From Brevibacterium sp. RIT 803 (GTDB taxonomy: Bacteria; Actinomycetota; Actinomycetes; Actinomycetales; Brevibacteriaceae), in the NCBI RefSeq assembly GCF_016892625.1, contig NZ_JAFEMW010000006.1:248001-312000 (forward strand): 64,000 bases of DNA, in the 5' to 3' direction. The translations under genes were made by a program, and so were the position numbers. Of this stretch, positions 17,341 to 26,433 are shown in pieces (the first letter of the stretch is position 1; each line of letters opens with the position of its first letter). Below the pieces are notes generated by a model. It did no database searches, was not told where the DNA came from, and was given only the letters and a program-made list of their open reading frames with translations.

Positions 17341-18452
17341 CGACCGGCGAACTTCTCACGCATGCGGGAGAACATACCGCGGTTCTGGGTGGTGATCTGA
17401 GCGCGAGGGGTCTCTTCCTCACGCAGAGTCGCCAGCTGTGACAGCAGTTCCTTCTGCTCATCGTCAAGCTTGTCCGGCGTCAACACGTCCACCGTGACGA
17501 GCAGGTCGCCTCGGGTCTCCGAACGCAGTCGGGTGGCGCCGAGTCCCGGAAGCTTGATGACGGTGCCTGACTGGATGCCGGCTTCGATCGAGAGTTCCTG
17601 TGATCCGTCGAAGGTGTCGAAGGGGATCGACGCCCCCAGAGCGGCTGCGGTCATCGGCACGGAGACGGAGGCGCGCAGGTTGTCACCGTCGCGCTGGAAG
17701 ACTTCGTGGCGGGAGACCATGACCTCGACGAAGAGATCACCGGCAGGACCGCCGCCGGGTCCCACTTCGCCCTGCGATGAGAGCTGGATGCGGGTTCCGT
17801 CGGAGACGCCGGCGGGGATGCGGATCTTCATGGTCCGCTGCTTGCGGACCCGACCGTCACCCTGGCAGTTGAGGCAGGGGTTGGGAATGACGGTGCCGAA
17901 GCCGTGACAGGAGTTGCACGTCTGGTTCGTCACCATCTGGCCCAGGAGCGTCCGGGTCATGCGCTGAACGCTGCCGGCACCGTGGCACAGGGAGCATGTC
18001 TCAACGGATGTGCCCTGCTGGGTTCCGGCACCTGAGCAGGTGTCGCAGACGACGGCAGTGGTGACATCGAGGTCGATGTTCCCACCGAACGCGGCGGTCT
18101 CGAGATCGATGTCGACTCCCACGAGTGCGTCCTTGCCGCGCTGTGTGCGCGGCATCGGACCGCCGGCCGATCCGGCTCCCCCGCCGAAGAAGGTCTCGAA
18201 GATGTCGCCGAAGCCACCGAAGCCGCCACCGGCTGGGAATCCCTGTCCGTTCTCGCCGCCGCCCATGTCGTAGTTCCGGCGCTTCTCCGAATCGGAGAGG
18301 ACATCGTAGGCGAGGGAAATGGCTTTGAACTCGTCCTCGTGTCCCGGGTTCACATCGGGGTGATACTTCCGGGCCAACTTTCGGTACGACGATTTGATTT
18401 CAGCCGCCGAAGCGTCTTTGGACACTCCGAGTGTTTCATAGTGATCGGCCAC
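17337..18452 (-). CDS. dnaJ: Chaperone protein DnaJ
   Basis: A 371-residue type I J-protein. The J domain holds HPD in KYHPDVNPG, followed by a Gly/Phe-rich stretch, four zinc-binding repeats (CDTCSGAG, CSLCHGAG, CNSCHGFG, CLNCQGDG) and the substrate-binding region. It stimulates DnaK ATPase. The GTG start lies 16 bp inside the end of a small upstream ORF, so translation may be coupled. Because it follows hrcA and CIRCE, it is expected to be heat-inducible through HrcA. Confidence 0.97.
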   Translation of the reverse strand: MADHYETLGVSKDASAAEIKSSYRKLARKYHPDVNPGHEDEFKAISLAYDVLSDSEKRRNYDMGGGENGQGFPAGGGFGGFGDIFETFFGGGAGSAGGPMPRTQRGKDALVGVDIDLETAAFGGNIDLDVTTAVVCDTCSGAGTQQGTSVETCSLCHGAGSVQRMTRTLLGQMVTNQTCNSCHGFGTVIPNPCLNCQGDGRVRKQRTMKIRIPAGVSDGTRIQLSSQGEVGPGGGPAGDLFVEVMVSRHEVFQRDGDNLRASVSVPMTAAALGASIPFDTFDGSQELSIEAGIQSGTVIKLPGLGATRLRSETRGDLLVTVDVLTPDKLDDEQKELLSQLATLREEETPRAQITTQNRGMFSRMREKFAGR

Positions 18453-18573
18453 AGAAACTTCTCTCTCCCTGGTGGTGTGCGTTGTTCGCGTTATCGTGCC
18501 TGTTCGCAGTGTGGTGCTTGGTCACGCTGTGCTGCTTGTTCGCGCTGTGCTGAGTGCTCTGGTGTCGGTTCAT
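18436..18573 (-). CDS. Small His/Asn-rich ORF between hrcA and dnaJ
   Basis: An open frame of 45 codons whose ATG immediately follows the hrcA stop (TAGATG) and whose TGA lies 17 bp inside dnaJ. AGGG precedes the ATG, and translational coupling from hrcA is plausible. The peptide begins MNRHQSTQHSANK and is made largely of hexapeptide units QHSANK, QHSVTK, HHTANR, HDNANN, encoded by an 18-bp tandem repeat. It holds eight histidines and one cysteine, so metal binding can be imagined but not shown. I know of no family with this sequence. It may be a real microprotein, a coupling ORF carrying ribosomes to the dnaJ start, or a repeat that happens to stay open. Confidence 0.4.
   Translation of the reverse strand: MNRHQSTQHSANKQHSVTKHHTANRHDNANNAHHQGERSFCGRSL
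18481..18552. repeat. Four-unit 18-bp imperfect tandem repeat in the hrcA-dnaJ spacer
   Basis: Units start at 18481, 18499, 18517 and 18535; the rightmost is CTTGTTCGCGCTGTGCTG on the plus strand. The two units nearest hrcA are the most alike. The period keeps the small ORF in frame. Confidence 0.85.
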
Positions 18574-19644
18574 CTAGCCCTGGTCGAGGACGGAGGAGAC
18601 GTATTTCGCCACGGCCCGGACAGCTGTGATCGTCGTAGGATAGTCCATCCGGGTCGGCCCGAGCACTGCCAATCGCGCGGTGGACCCCGCGTCATGACCA
18701 TATTCGGCGGCCACGAGGGATGTCGAGCTGAACGACTCGTGAGTATTCTCACGACCGATCCGAACGCTGATCTCCTCTTGGTCCTCAGCCATCGACGTCA
18801 ACAGCTTGAGCAGTACGACCTGCTCCTCGAAAGCTTCGAGGATCGGTGCCATCTTCTCACCGAACTCCCTGCCGGAGCGAGCCAGGTTTGCCGTGCCTGC
18901 CATGATGATGCGCTCTTCACGCGTGGCGATGACGAGATCGGTGACGGCGGAGCGGACCTGTACCAGTGCCGCGGCGGCGTCCGTTCCGACAGCGCCGGCT
19001 CCCACGACAGATTCCGCCTGGGTGCCGTCATCGTTCTGAGCCGAAGCACGAGGGGTGACTGTGCCCACGACTCTCGACAGCTTCTGACCGGAGAATTCGG
19101 AGTTGACCTCATCGCGGATTCCGCGCAGCGACTCATCGTCGACGACGCCCGGCGTGATCACGATCTTCTGCTCGACCTGACCTGCGTCGGTGATGAGGAC
19201 GACGAGGATGCGGTTGGGGCCAAGACCCACTACCTCGATGTGCTTGATCGTGGCACGCGAAACTGTCGGGTACTGGATCAGCGCCACTTGGTGAGTCAGG
19301 CCCGAGAGGACCCGCACCGTGCGGTCGAGCATGTCATCGAGGTCCCCGTTGCCATCGATGAGCTGGAAGATCGCACGCCGCTCAGCGTGTGTGAGCGGTT
19401 TGAAGTCGTCGATGCGATCAACGAACATCCGATAGCCGAGATCAGTCGGGATTCGACCAGCGGAGGTATGAGGCTGCGCAATGTAGCCCTCCTGCTCCAG
19501 GTGGGCCATGTCATTGCGGATCGTGGCCGGAGAGACGCCGAGCGTGTGGCGCTGAACGATGGCCTTCGACCCGACGGGTTCATTGGTGGCGACGAAGTCT
19601 TCGACGATCGCACGCAGAACCTGTGCTCGCCTGCTGTCGTTCAT
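18574..19644 (-). CDS. hrcA: Heat-inducible transcription repressor HrcA
   Basis: A 356-residue repressor with an N-terminal winged helix (MNDSRRAQVLRAIVEDFVATNEPVGSK region), a GAF-like dimer domain and the conserved TIRNDMAHLEQEGYIAQPHTSAGRIPT segment. It binds CIRCE and represses chaperone genes until heat or misfolded protein load inactivates it. The ATG start has GGGGA upstream. A CIRCE element lies 30 bp before the start, so the operon is autoregulated. Confidence 0.97.
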   Translation of the reverse strand: MNDSRRAQVLRAIVEDFVATNEPVGSKAIVQRHTLGVSPATIRNDMAHLEQEGYIAQPHTSAGRIPTDLGYRMFVDRIDDFKPLTHAERRAIFQLIDGNGDLDDMLDRTVRVLSGLTHQVALIQYPTVSRATIKHIEVVGLGPNRILVVLITDAGQVEQKIVITPGVVDDESLRGIRDEVNSEFSGQKLSRVVGTVTPRASAQNDDGTQAESVVGAGAVGTDAAAALVQVRSAVTDLVIATREERIIMAGTANLARSGREFGEKMAPILEAFEEQVVLLKLLTSMAEDQEEISVRIGRENTHESFSSTSLVAAEYGHDAGSTARLAVLGPTRMDYPTTITAVRAVAKYVSSVLDQG

Positions 19645-19673
19645 TCGTCCCCTTCCTTCGTTCGGCACCGCAT

Positions 19674-19700
19674 TTGGCACTCATCTGCTTTGAGTGCCAA
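19674..19700. promoter_or_regulatory. CIRCE operator
   Basis: Perfect 9-bp arms TTGGCACTC and GAGTGCCAA separated by nine bases, matching the CIRCE consensus except for G in place of A at the third position of each arm, compensated on both sides. Binding site for HrcA. Confidence 0.95.
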
Positions 19701-19791
19701 TTCTACGCCTCTTGCATTCCGAATTCACTTTCGGGCCTGCCCCAGCGGGTCTGCACCCATCGCATCACGTCCTTGATTAGGGTGGTTGACC

Positions 19792-20649
19792 GTGAATACC
19801 TTTGATCGCTACGGGCACGATGTGCTGGCAGGTTCCTCTCCTTCCTCGCACCGGCCCAAGAAGTCCACACCTGTTGAACTGGGTCTCGGAATGGTTCTCG
19901 AAGACGCAATGAGCGGATATGTCGGCGCCGTCGTCGGCGCCGAGAAGACCACCGCCGGGGTCGTCGTCAATCTTGAGGACCGGACAGGCAAGGTCCGCGC
20001 ATTCCCCCTGGGTCCTGGCTTCCTGCTTGAGGGCAGACCCGTCGACGTCAAACTTCCGACTAAGAAGAAATCGGCTCCCGGTCGCACGGCTTCGGGCTCA
20101 CGTGCGGTCGGCAATGCTCGTGCCCGGGTGGCTCGAGGTTCCCGCATCTGGGTCGAAGGCAAACACGATGCCGAGCTCGTCGAGAAGATCTGGGGCGACG
20201 ATCTGCGCATCGAAGGAGTCGTCGTCGAACCGCTGGGTGGACTGGACGATGTCGCCGACAAGCTCGCGGCGTTCGGTCCTGACAAGGATCACCGCGTCGG
20301 TGTCCTCGCCGACCACCTCGTGTCCGGCACCAAGGAATCCAAGATCGCCGAGGCGGTGCGTGCTGATCCCCGCTACCGCGACGTCGTCCACATCATCGGT
20401 CATCCCTATGTCGACATCTGGCAGGCGGTGAAGCCTCATGTCGTCGGCATCAGGGAATGGCCGGTCGTCCCCCGTGGTGAGGATTGGAAGACGGGAATCC
20501 TGAGACGTATCGGTTGGCCGCACGCCGACCACCGGGATGTTGCCCGCGGTTGGGTGCGCATCCTGGGCAAGGTCAGCACCATAGCCGATGTCGAACCCAC
20601 ACTCTCGGGCCGAGTCGAAGAGCTCATCGACTTCGTCACCGTCGGCTGA
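19792..20649 (+). CDS. DUF3097 family protein with a Toprim-like segment
   Basis: A 285-residue protein, divergent from hrcA, a common position for DUF3097 genes in actinobacteria. The N-terminal 100 residues resemble a small beta domain (VGAVVGAEKTTAGVVVNLEDRTG). Residues 120-200 read RIWVEGKHDAELVEKIWG followed by GVLADHLV, which resembles a Toprim fold with Glu and Asp positions, as in primases and RecR-type proteins; this is my inference. Function is unestablished. The GTG start lies about 8 bp after a TAGGGT -10 element, so it may be leaderless; a TTG two codons upstream is also open. Confidence 0.85.
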   Translation: MNTFDRYGHDVLAGSSPSSHRPKKSTPVELGLGMVLEDAMSGYVGAVVGAEKTTAGVVVNLEDRTGKVRAFPLGPGFLLEGRPVDVKLPTKKKSAPGRTASGSRAVGNARARVARGSRIWVEGKHDAELVEKIWGDDLRIEGVVVEPLGGLDDVADKLAAFGPDKDHRVGVLADHLVSGTKESKIAEAVRADPRYRDVVHIIGHPYVDIWQAVKPHVVGIREWPVVPRGEDWKTGILRRIGWPHADHRDVARGWVRILGKVSTIADVEPTLSGRVEELIDFVTVG

Positions 20650-20772
20650 GATTTCCGTCGGCTATGGCCGCGGTCGAATGTGATCGATCTGCTACAGAAT
20701 TCGGGCTTTCCCCAATTCGGCGTCAGGGCATTTCCGATAGTGTGAATGTCCAGAAGCTCTGAAAGGACCCAC

Positions 20773-21591
20773 ATGTCTGACAACCCCCAGCAGCCGAACA
20801 ACGGCCCTGACCAGTCGCGTCCAATGCCGCCGAACTATTCTCAGGCCTCTGGACCCCAACAGCCCTACAGCCAGCAGAACCAAGGCTACGGTTCCCAGCA
20901 GCCGAACCCCGCTTCGCAGAACTACGGTTCGCAGCAGAGCCAGCCAGCTCAGCCGGGCTTTGGTGCACAGCAGACAGCGTACGGATCACAGCAGCCGAGC
21001 TACGGTTCGCAGCAGCCGGGTTATGCCTCGCAGCAGCAACAGCCAGGCTACGGATCACAGCAGGCCTACAGCGGTCAGCAGCAGTATGGCCAGGGTCAGC
21101 AGTATGCTCAGCAATCCTATGGTCAGCAGGCACACAGCTACGGACCGGGGCAGCCAATCGGAAATCCGGCGCTGTTCGACTCACGAATGCTTCCGGAGAA
21201 TGCCTACGGCCCCGGCTCCGAGATGTTCTGGCAGGCCAGCCAGACCGAGAGAACCACGGTCCTATGGACCCATATCGGGTCGATCTTCGTCTGGTTCCTT
21301 CCCCTCATCATGTTCCTCGTAAAGAAGAACGAATCGCCTTACGTGCGCGAACATTCGCGACAGGGCCTCAATGCAATGATCACGAACTGCATCGCCACGT
21401 TCGCGGCCGTCATCGTGTTCATGGTCATCGGCTTCGTCCTCGCTCTCGTCACCTTCGGTCTCGGATTCTTCGTCTACTTCCTGGCATTCCTCGTCCCGCT
21501 CGTCTACACGGTGCTCTACATCATCGCCGCTGTGGCAGGGAACAAGGGAGAGGGCTACAAGATCCCACTGACCTTCGAATTCGTGAAGTGA
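20773..21591 (+). CDS. DUF4870-type membrane protein with Gly/Tyr/Gln-rich tail
   Basis: The 272-residue protein starts with about 140 residues of YGSQQ, GYGSQQ and QQYGQ repeats, almost without hydrophobic side chains. It then has a DUF4870 membrane domain: a first helix (TTVLWTHIGSIFVWFLPLI), the conserved YVREHSRQGLNAMITNC, and two more helices. The tail should be cytoplasmic. AAAGGA lies 6 bases before the ATG. A strong terminator follows. Function is unknown; the tail composition echoes the DUF4190 protein in this window. Confidence 0.88.
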   Translation: MSDNPQQPNNGPDQSRPMPPNYSQASGPQQPYSQQNQGYGSQQPNPASQNYGSQQSQPAQPGFGAQQTAYGSQQPSYGSQQPGYASQQQQPGYGSQQAYSGQQQYGQGQQYAQQSYGQQAHSYGPGQPIGNPALFDSRMLPENAYGPGSEMFWQASQTERTTVLWTHIGSIFVWFLPLIMFLVKKNESPYVREHSRQGLNAMITNCIATFAAVIVFMVIGFVLALVTFGLGFFVYFLAFLVPLVYTVLYIIAAVAGNKGEGYKIPLTFEFVK

Positions 21592-21628
21592 TCAGATCCG
21601 GCACATGATCTGACTGTCATTTCAGCAT

Positions 21629-21670
21629 AGAGAAGCCGCCGCCATCGAAATCGATGACAGCGGCTTCTCT
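21629..21670. terminator. Bidirectional terminator between the DUF4870 gene and hemW
   Basis: Eleven-bp stem AGAGAAGCCGC / GCGGCTTCTCT with an inner CATCG-AAAT-CGATG stem, placed between two convergent genes. Confidence 0.8.
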
Positions 21671-21719
21671 GCGTTCGGTTCCGTTCACATGGTCGTGGTG
21701 CAGTCCACGTAGTCTCGGT

Positions 21720-22952
21720 TCAGTCCACGTAATCCGTGAGGATGCGAACCATGTAGTCAGCCATCAGCCGGCCCTGCAACGTAGGTTCGAAGCGGCCTTC
21801 ATCCACGGCGTCTCCATCGAGAAGTCCCTGCTGGACGAAACCCGTGATCGCCCTGTCACTGCCTTGGCCCAAGGTGTCCAGAGGCAGCTCCGAATCGATG
21901 CGAGCCGCGAGCATGATCCGCTCGATCTCCTGGGTGGATGCGTCCAGCACCTCACGTCCGATGGCAGGCGACTCACCTGCAAGCAGCCGGTCGGACCAGG
22001 CACGGGGATGTTTTGCGTTCCAGAACCGCACTCCGCCGATGTGCGAATGAGCTCCGGGTCCGAAGCCCCACCAATCGGCATTGCGCCAGTAGGCCATGTT
22101 GTGGTCGCAGCGGGTCTGCGCTGACGTCGACCAGTTGCTGACCTCATACCAGTGCAGACCAGCCGCCTCCATGGCGGCATCGGCGATCTCGTATTTGTCG
22201 GCCAGGTCGTCTTCGTCGGGCACCGGCAGTTCACCTCGGCGAACCATGGCACCCATCTTCGTACCGGGTTCGACGATGAGCGAATAGGCGGAGACATGAT
22301 CGACGTCGTTGCTCAGCGCCACCTGAAGTGACCGGCGCCAATCATCGATGGACTCCCCTGGTGTGCCGTAGATGAGGTCGAGGCTCAGTTCCAGGCCGGC
22401 CTCCTTGATCCATTTCGCCACATCCGGAATCTTCTCCGGATCGTGTGTGCGGTCCAGGGTCGCGAGCACATGGGGCACAGCCGACTGCATGCCCAAGGAG
22501 ATCCTCGTGAATCCGGCTGCGGCAAGAGTTGCAATGTAGCTTGGGTCCAACGTGTCGGGGTTCGCTTCGGTCGTGACCTCAACATCCGATGCCAACCGGA
22601 AGCGGTCGCGGATGTCATCCATCACCCCGGCCAGCACCTCGGCGGCCAACATCGTCGGGGTACCCCCGCCGAAGAAGATCGTCGTCACCGCACGGTCGGC
22701 GGCCCCTGCCTCGGCGAGAACACGAGTCGACAGATCAAGCTCGCGGGCAAGATTGCTGCGGTAGTCGTCGCGGGAGGCGCCGGGCCCCAGATCCTCTGCA
22801 GTGTAGGTGTTGAAGTCGCAGTAGCCGCAGCGGACCCGACAGTAGGGGACGTGAACGTACAGGCTCAGCCCGCGAGAGGCCGCGCCGACCCCGACCGAGG
22901 CCGGCAGCGAACCGTCAAGCGGTGGAGTCTCACCAGTCGGTTGTGCGGGCAC
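21720..22952 (-). CDS. hemW: Radical SAM heme chaperone HemW
   Basis: A 410-residue radical SAM protein with the cluster motif CRVRCGYC in VHVPYCRVRCGYCDFNTYT, a glycine-rich SAM site (FFGGGTPTML), and the C-terminal HemW region. It is related to coproporphyrinogen dehydrogenase but is a heme-insertion chaperone in characterised cases. The GTG start abuts the lepA stop with no gap, showing an operon. Confidence 0.95.
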   Translation of the reverse strand: MPAQPTGETPPLDGSLPASVGVGAASRGLSLYVHVPYCRVRCGYCDFNTYTAEDLGPGASRDDYRSNLARELDLSTRVLAEAGAADRAVTTIFFGGGTPTMLAAEVLAGVMDDIRDRFRLASDVEVTTEANPDTLDPSYIATLAAAGFTRISLGMQSAVPHVLATLDRTHDPEKIPDVAKWIKEAGLELSLDLIYGTPGESIDDWRRSLQVALSNDVDHVSAYSLIVEPGTKMGAMVRRGELPVPDEDDLADKYEIADAAMEAAGLHWYEVSNWSTSAQTRCDHNMAYWRNADWWGFGPGAHSHIGGVRFWNAKHPRAWSDRLLAGESPAIGREVLDASTQEIERIMLAARIDSELPLDTLGQGSDRAITGFVQQGLLDGDAVDEGRFEPTLQGRLMADYMVRILTDYVD

Positions 22953-24824
22953 TTACTTCTTGGATTCCTTCTTGGGCTCCGGATCATCCGAGGACAGAGC
23001 AGCGATGAAGGCTTCCTGAGGGACCTCGACGTTGCCGACGACCTTCATCCGCTTCTTGCCTTCCTTCTGCTTCTCCAGCAGCTTGCGCTTACGGCTGATG
23101 TCTCCGCCGTAGCACTTGCTCAGGACATCCTTGCGGATGGCGCGGATGGTCTCACGAGCGATGATGCGAGAACCGATGGCAGCCTGGATCGGCACTTCGA
23201 ACTGCTGGCGCGGGATCAGCTTGCGCAGCTTGCCGGCCATGAGCACACCGTAGGAGTAGGAGTTGTCGCGGTGGACGATCGCGGAGAAGGCATCGACCTG
23301 ATCGCCGTGGAGCAGAATGTCGACCTTGACCAGGTCCGCTGCGTCTTCGCCGTCATCTGAGTAGTCGAGGGTCGCGTAGCCCTTGGTCTTCGACTTCAGC
23401 TGGTCGAAGAAGTCGAAGACGATCTCGGCCAGGGGCAGTCGGTACCGGATCTCGACCCGATCCGAGGACAGATAGTCCATTCCCTGAAGACTGCCGCGAC
23501 GCGTCTGGCACAGTTCCATCACCGCGCCGATGTAATCGCTCGGGGTGAGGATGGTGGCCCGGACCATGGGTTCCCTGACCTCTTTGATCTTGCCGGTCGG
23601 ATACTCGCTCGGGTTCGTGACCTCCATCTCCGATCCGTCTTCCATCGTGACGTCGTAGATCACGCTGGGTGCGGTGGAGATGAGGTCGAGGTCGTATTCG
23701 CGTTCGAGGCGATCACGCAGGACTTCGAGGTGGAGAAGTCCGAGGAATCCGCAGCGGAAGCCGAAGCCCAGCGCAGTCGAGGTCTCTGGCTCGTAGGCCA
23801 GGGAAGCATCGTTGAGTTTGAGCTTGTCAAGGGCATCGCGAAGGACCGGGTAGTCCGATCCATCGATCGGGAACAGCCCGGAGTAGACCATGGGCTTAGG
23901 TTCCTTGTAGCCCTCGAGCGCCTGCGTGGCCGGTGCAGAGCTCAGTGTGACCGTGTCGCCGACCTTGGACAGGCGCACGTCTTTGACGCCGGTGATGAGA
24001 TATCCGACTTCGCCGACGCCCAGGCCCTTCGTGGCCTTCGGCTCCGGTGAGGAGACGCCGATCTCGAGAAGCTCGTGGGTGCTGCCTGTCGACATCATCG
24101 TCAGCTTCTCACGCGGATGCAGCGAACCGTCGATGAGGCGCACGTAGGTCACGACGCCCCGGTATGTGTCGTAGACGGAGTCGAAGATCATCGCTCGCGC
24201 CGGTGCATCGGCGTCGCCGACAGGCGCAGGAATGTCCGAGATGATGCGATCGAGGACCGCGTCGACGCCTTCGCCGGTCTTGCCCGACACCAGCAGACAG
24301 TCTTCGGGCTCGCAGCCGATGAGGTTGGCCAGCTCCTCCGCGTACTTCTCGGGCTGTGCAGCGGGGAGGTCGATCTTGTTGAGGACGGGAATGATCGCGA
24401 GATCGTTCTCCATGGCCATGTAGAGGTTGGCCAGAGTCTGGGCTTCGATGCCCTGTGCTGCGTCGACGAGAAGGAGCGCACCTTCACAGGCGGCCAAGGA
24501 TCTGGAGACCTCATAGCTGAAGTCGACGTGCCCCGGAGTGTCGATCATGTTGAGAGCGAAGGGAGTGCCCTCGTTCTCCCAGGCCATGCGCACGGCCTGG
24601 GACTTGATCGTGATTCCGCGTTCGCGTTCGATGTCCATCCGGTCGAGGTACTGAGCTCGCATATCGCGGGGTTGAACCGCCCCGGTGACCTGGAGCATCC
24701 TGTCAGCCAGGGTCGACTTTCCATGGTCGATATGGGCAATGATGCAGAAATTGCGGATCAACTCGGGTGATGTAGCGGACGGCGAAATCCGTTCGAGTGC
24801 TTGCGGCTTCACCTGAGGTGACAT
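22953..24824 (-). CDS. lepA: Elongation factor 4
   Basis: A 623-residue translational GTPase: P-loop [26 protein letters not shown], and the LepA-specific C-terminal domain. It acts on stalled or mis-translocated ribosomes and in initiation. The chosen start MSPQVKPQ has GAAGGAAGGG six bases upstream; an in-frame start 42 bp farther out is less likely. Confidence 0.97.
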   Translation of the reverse strand: MSPQVKPQALERISPSATSPELIRNFCIIAHIDHGKSTLADRMLQVTGAVQPRDMRAQYLDRMDIERERGITIKSQAVRMAWENEGTPFALNMIDTPGHVDFSYEVSRSLAACEGALLLVDAAQGIEAQTLANLYMAMENDLAIIPVLNKIDLPAAQPEKYAEELANLIGCEPEDCLLVSGKTGEGVDAVLDRIISDIPAPVGDADAPARAMIFDSVYDTYRGVVTYVRLIDGSLHPREKLTMMSTGSTHELLEIGVSSPEPKATKGLGVGEVGYLITGVKDVRLSKVGDTVTLSSAPATQALEGYKEPKPMVYSGLFPIDGSDYPVLRDALDKLKLNDASLAYEPETSTALGFGFRCGFLGLLHLEVLRDRLEREYDLDLISTAPSVIYDVTMEDGSEMEVTNPSEYPTGKIKEVREPMVRATILTPSDYIGAVMELCQTRRGSLQGMDYLSSDRVEIRYRLPLAEIVFDFFDQLKSKTKGYATLDYSDDGEDAADLVKVDILLHGDQVDAFSAIVHRDNSYSYGVLMAGKLRKLIPRQQFEVPIQAAIGSRIIARETIRAIRKDVLSKCYGGDISRKRKLLEKQKEGKKRMKVVGNVEVPQEAFIAALSSDDPEPKKESKK

Positions 24825-24996
24825 GAACGCCCTTCCTTCGACAGACCAGAACTTCCATTGTTCCATGGGTTGCGCACCAGACTGGAATCCTCCGCGCCCC
24901 GGTGCATGCGGCCACAGCTTCTTCTCACCGACTCGAACTCACAGAGAACCCAGTGTCGATCCTGCACATTCGACGGCGATCGGCGAAGATTGAGCC

Positions 24997-25764
24997 ATGA
25001 GCGATTTCTCGATCATGAGCTTCAACCTCAGATATCCGGCGTTGGACGGCCATCCCGTGGCCAAGCGCCTGCCCATCGCCGCCGAGCTCATCACCCAGGC
25101 TCACCCTCATATCATCGGCACGCAAGAGGGTGAGCTCGATCAGCTCGAGACACTCATCAGCCTGCTTCCCGGAGAGTACATCTGGTTGGGTGAGGGGCAT
25201 TCGGGCGGCAATTCGGGTGAGTTCACCGCGGTCATCTACGACTCATCGCGATTCGACGTCGAGACCGTCGACATCAGCTGGCTGTCCGAACATCCGGAGA
25301 CGGTCGCCTCCGAATCCTGGGGTGTCTCACACGCCCGGACGCTGACAGTGGTTGACTTTCGGGACCGTATCGCCGGGCAGTCGCTGCGCCTACTCAACAC
25401 TCACCTCGATCACAAGTCTGAGGAGGCTCGTCTGGAATCAGGGAAGATCATGGGCGGCCATCTCGCCGCGGCAACCGGCCCCTCCGTGGTCACTGGAGAC
25501 TTCAACGTTGCCACAGGCTCTCCCGTCTACGACTATTTCTGCACTGAGCTGGGACTCACCGACACCGGGGCAGTCGTCCCGGGTGAGAACATCGGCACCT
25601 TCCACCGCTACAAGGGCCCGAAGGACGGAGATGGCCGGATCGACTGGATCTTGACGACATCGGACCTGCGGACCGTGTCGACCCGGATCAACACCTTCTC
25701 CGCTGACGGCGAATACCCCTCCGACCACTTTCCGGTCGAGGCGGTCCTGAGCTACGTCGATTAG
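24997..25764 (+). CDS. Endonuclease/exonuclease/phosphatase family protein
   Basis: A 255-residue EEP-fold enzyme: SFNLRYP, GTQEG (catalytic Glu), LLNTHLDH, VTGDFNVATGS, and the closing DHFPVEAVL with catalytic Asp-His. Metal-dependent phosphoesterase; substrate unknown (nucleic acid, phosphoinositide or sugar phosphate cannot be told apart). No signal peptide, so probably cytoplasmic. Divergent from lepA and closely followed by the PemK-fold gene. Confidence 0.9.
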   Translation: MSDFSIMSFNLRYPALDGHPVAKRLPIAAELITQAHPHIIGTQEGELDQLETLISLLPGEYIWLGEGHSGGNSGEFTAVIYDSSRFDVETVDISWLSEHPETVASESWGVSHARTLTVVDFRDRIAGQSLRLLNTHLDHKSEEARLESGKIMGGHLAAATGPSVVTGDFNVATGSPVYDYFCTELGLTDTGAVVPGENIGTFHRYKGPKDGDGRIDWILTTSDLRTVSTRINTFSADGEYPSDHFPVEAVLSYVD

Positions 25765-25775
25765 GCTTAGTGACC

Positions 25776-26372
25776 ATGAGTTGGAAATCACTGGTCAATC
25801 GCGTCGTCAAGATCGGCGTCAACGAAGGCTTCAAATTCCTCAAGGAATCACAGGCGAAGAAGAAAGCGGATTCGCAGGGGTCGGGCCCGCGCCCGAACGG
25901 TCCTGGAAGAAGCGGAGCTGGAGGGACCGATGCGCGGTCATCCGACCCCGCCTCGGCGAGTCAGAGCGACTACCCGGGTGATTACCGCGGTCCAGTCAAT
26001 GTCGCCTATTCACCCGATCTCGACGGCGATGCCGATCCGGGAGAGGTCGTCTGGGGATGGGTCCCCTACGAAGAAGATCATTCCCAGGGCAAGGATCGCC
26101 CTTCCCTGGTCGTGGGCAAGGACGGTCGTTGGGTGCTCGCGCTCATGCTCACCAGCCAGGACCACATCTCCGGTGGAGTCGGCGAGGTTCGCGAAGACCG
26201 CCATGCCCGGTGGATGAACATCGGCAGCGGCGATTGGGACTCACAGGGCAGGCCCTCCGAGATTCGCCTCGACCGTGTGATCCGACTCGATCCGCAGTCC
26301 ATCCGTCGAGAAGGATCGATCATGCCCCGCGCGATCTTCGAGCAGATCGGCAGGAACGTCGCCGCCGGCTGA
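25776..26372 (+). CDS. PemK/MazF-fold protein without a partner antitoxin
   Basis: A 198-residue protein whose last 120 residues match the PemK/MazF (PF02452) pattern: GEVVWGWVPYEEDHSQGKDRPSLVVGKDG. The first 75 residues are a basic helix and a Gly/Pro/Ser-rich linker, unlike classic 110-residue toxins. No antitoxin-sized ORF flanks it; upstream is the EEP gene 11 bp away and downstream a VOC gene. It may be a housekeeping RNA-binding relative rather than a toxin. The ATG start lies about 8 bp after TAGGCT; a GTG two codons upstream is possible. Confidence 0.8.
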   Translation: MSWKSLVNRVVKIGVNEGFKFLKESQAKKKADSQGSGPRPNGPGRSGAGGTDARSSDPASASQSDYPGDYRGPVNVAYSPDLDGDADPGEVVWGWVPYEEDHSQGKDRPSLVVGKDGRWVLALMLTSQDHISGGVGEVREDRHARWMNIGSGDWDSQGRPSEIRLDRVIRLDPQSIRREGSIMPRAIFEQIGRNVAAG

Positions 26373-26433
26373 GCCTACTCGTCCATCAACACACAGCATT
26401 GACAGGATCGTCTCCCCCACTGAGAATTCGATC

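Noticed and set aside
25776..26372. Complete toxin-antitoxin module around the PemK-fold gene
   Set aside because: Flanking genes are an EEP enzyme and a VOC protein; no antitoxin-like ORF overlaps or abuts it.
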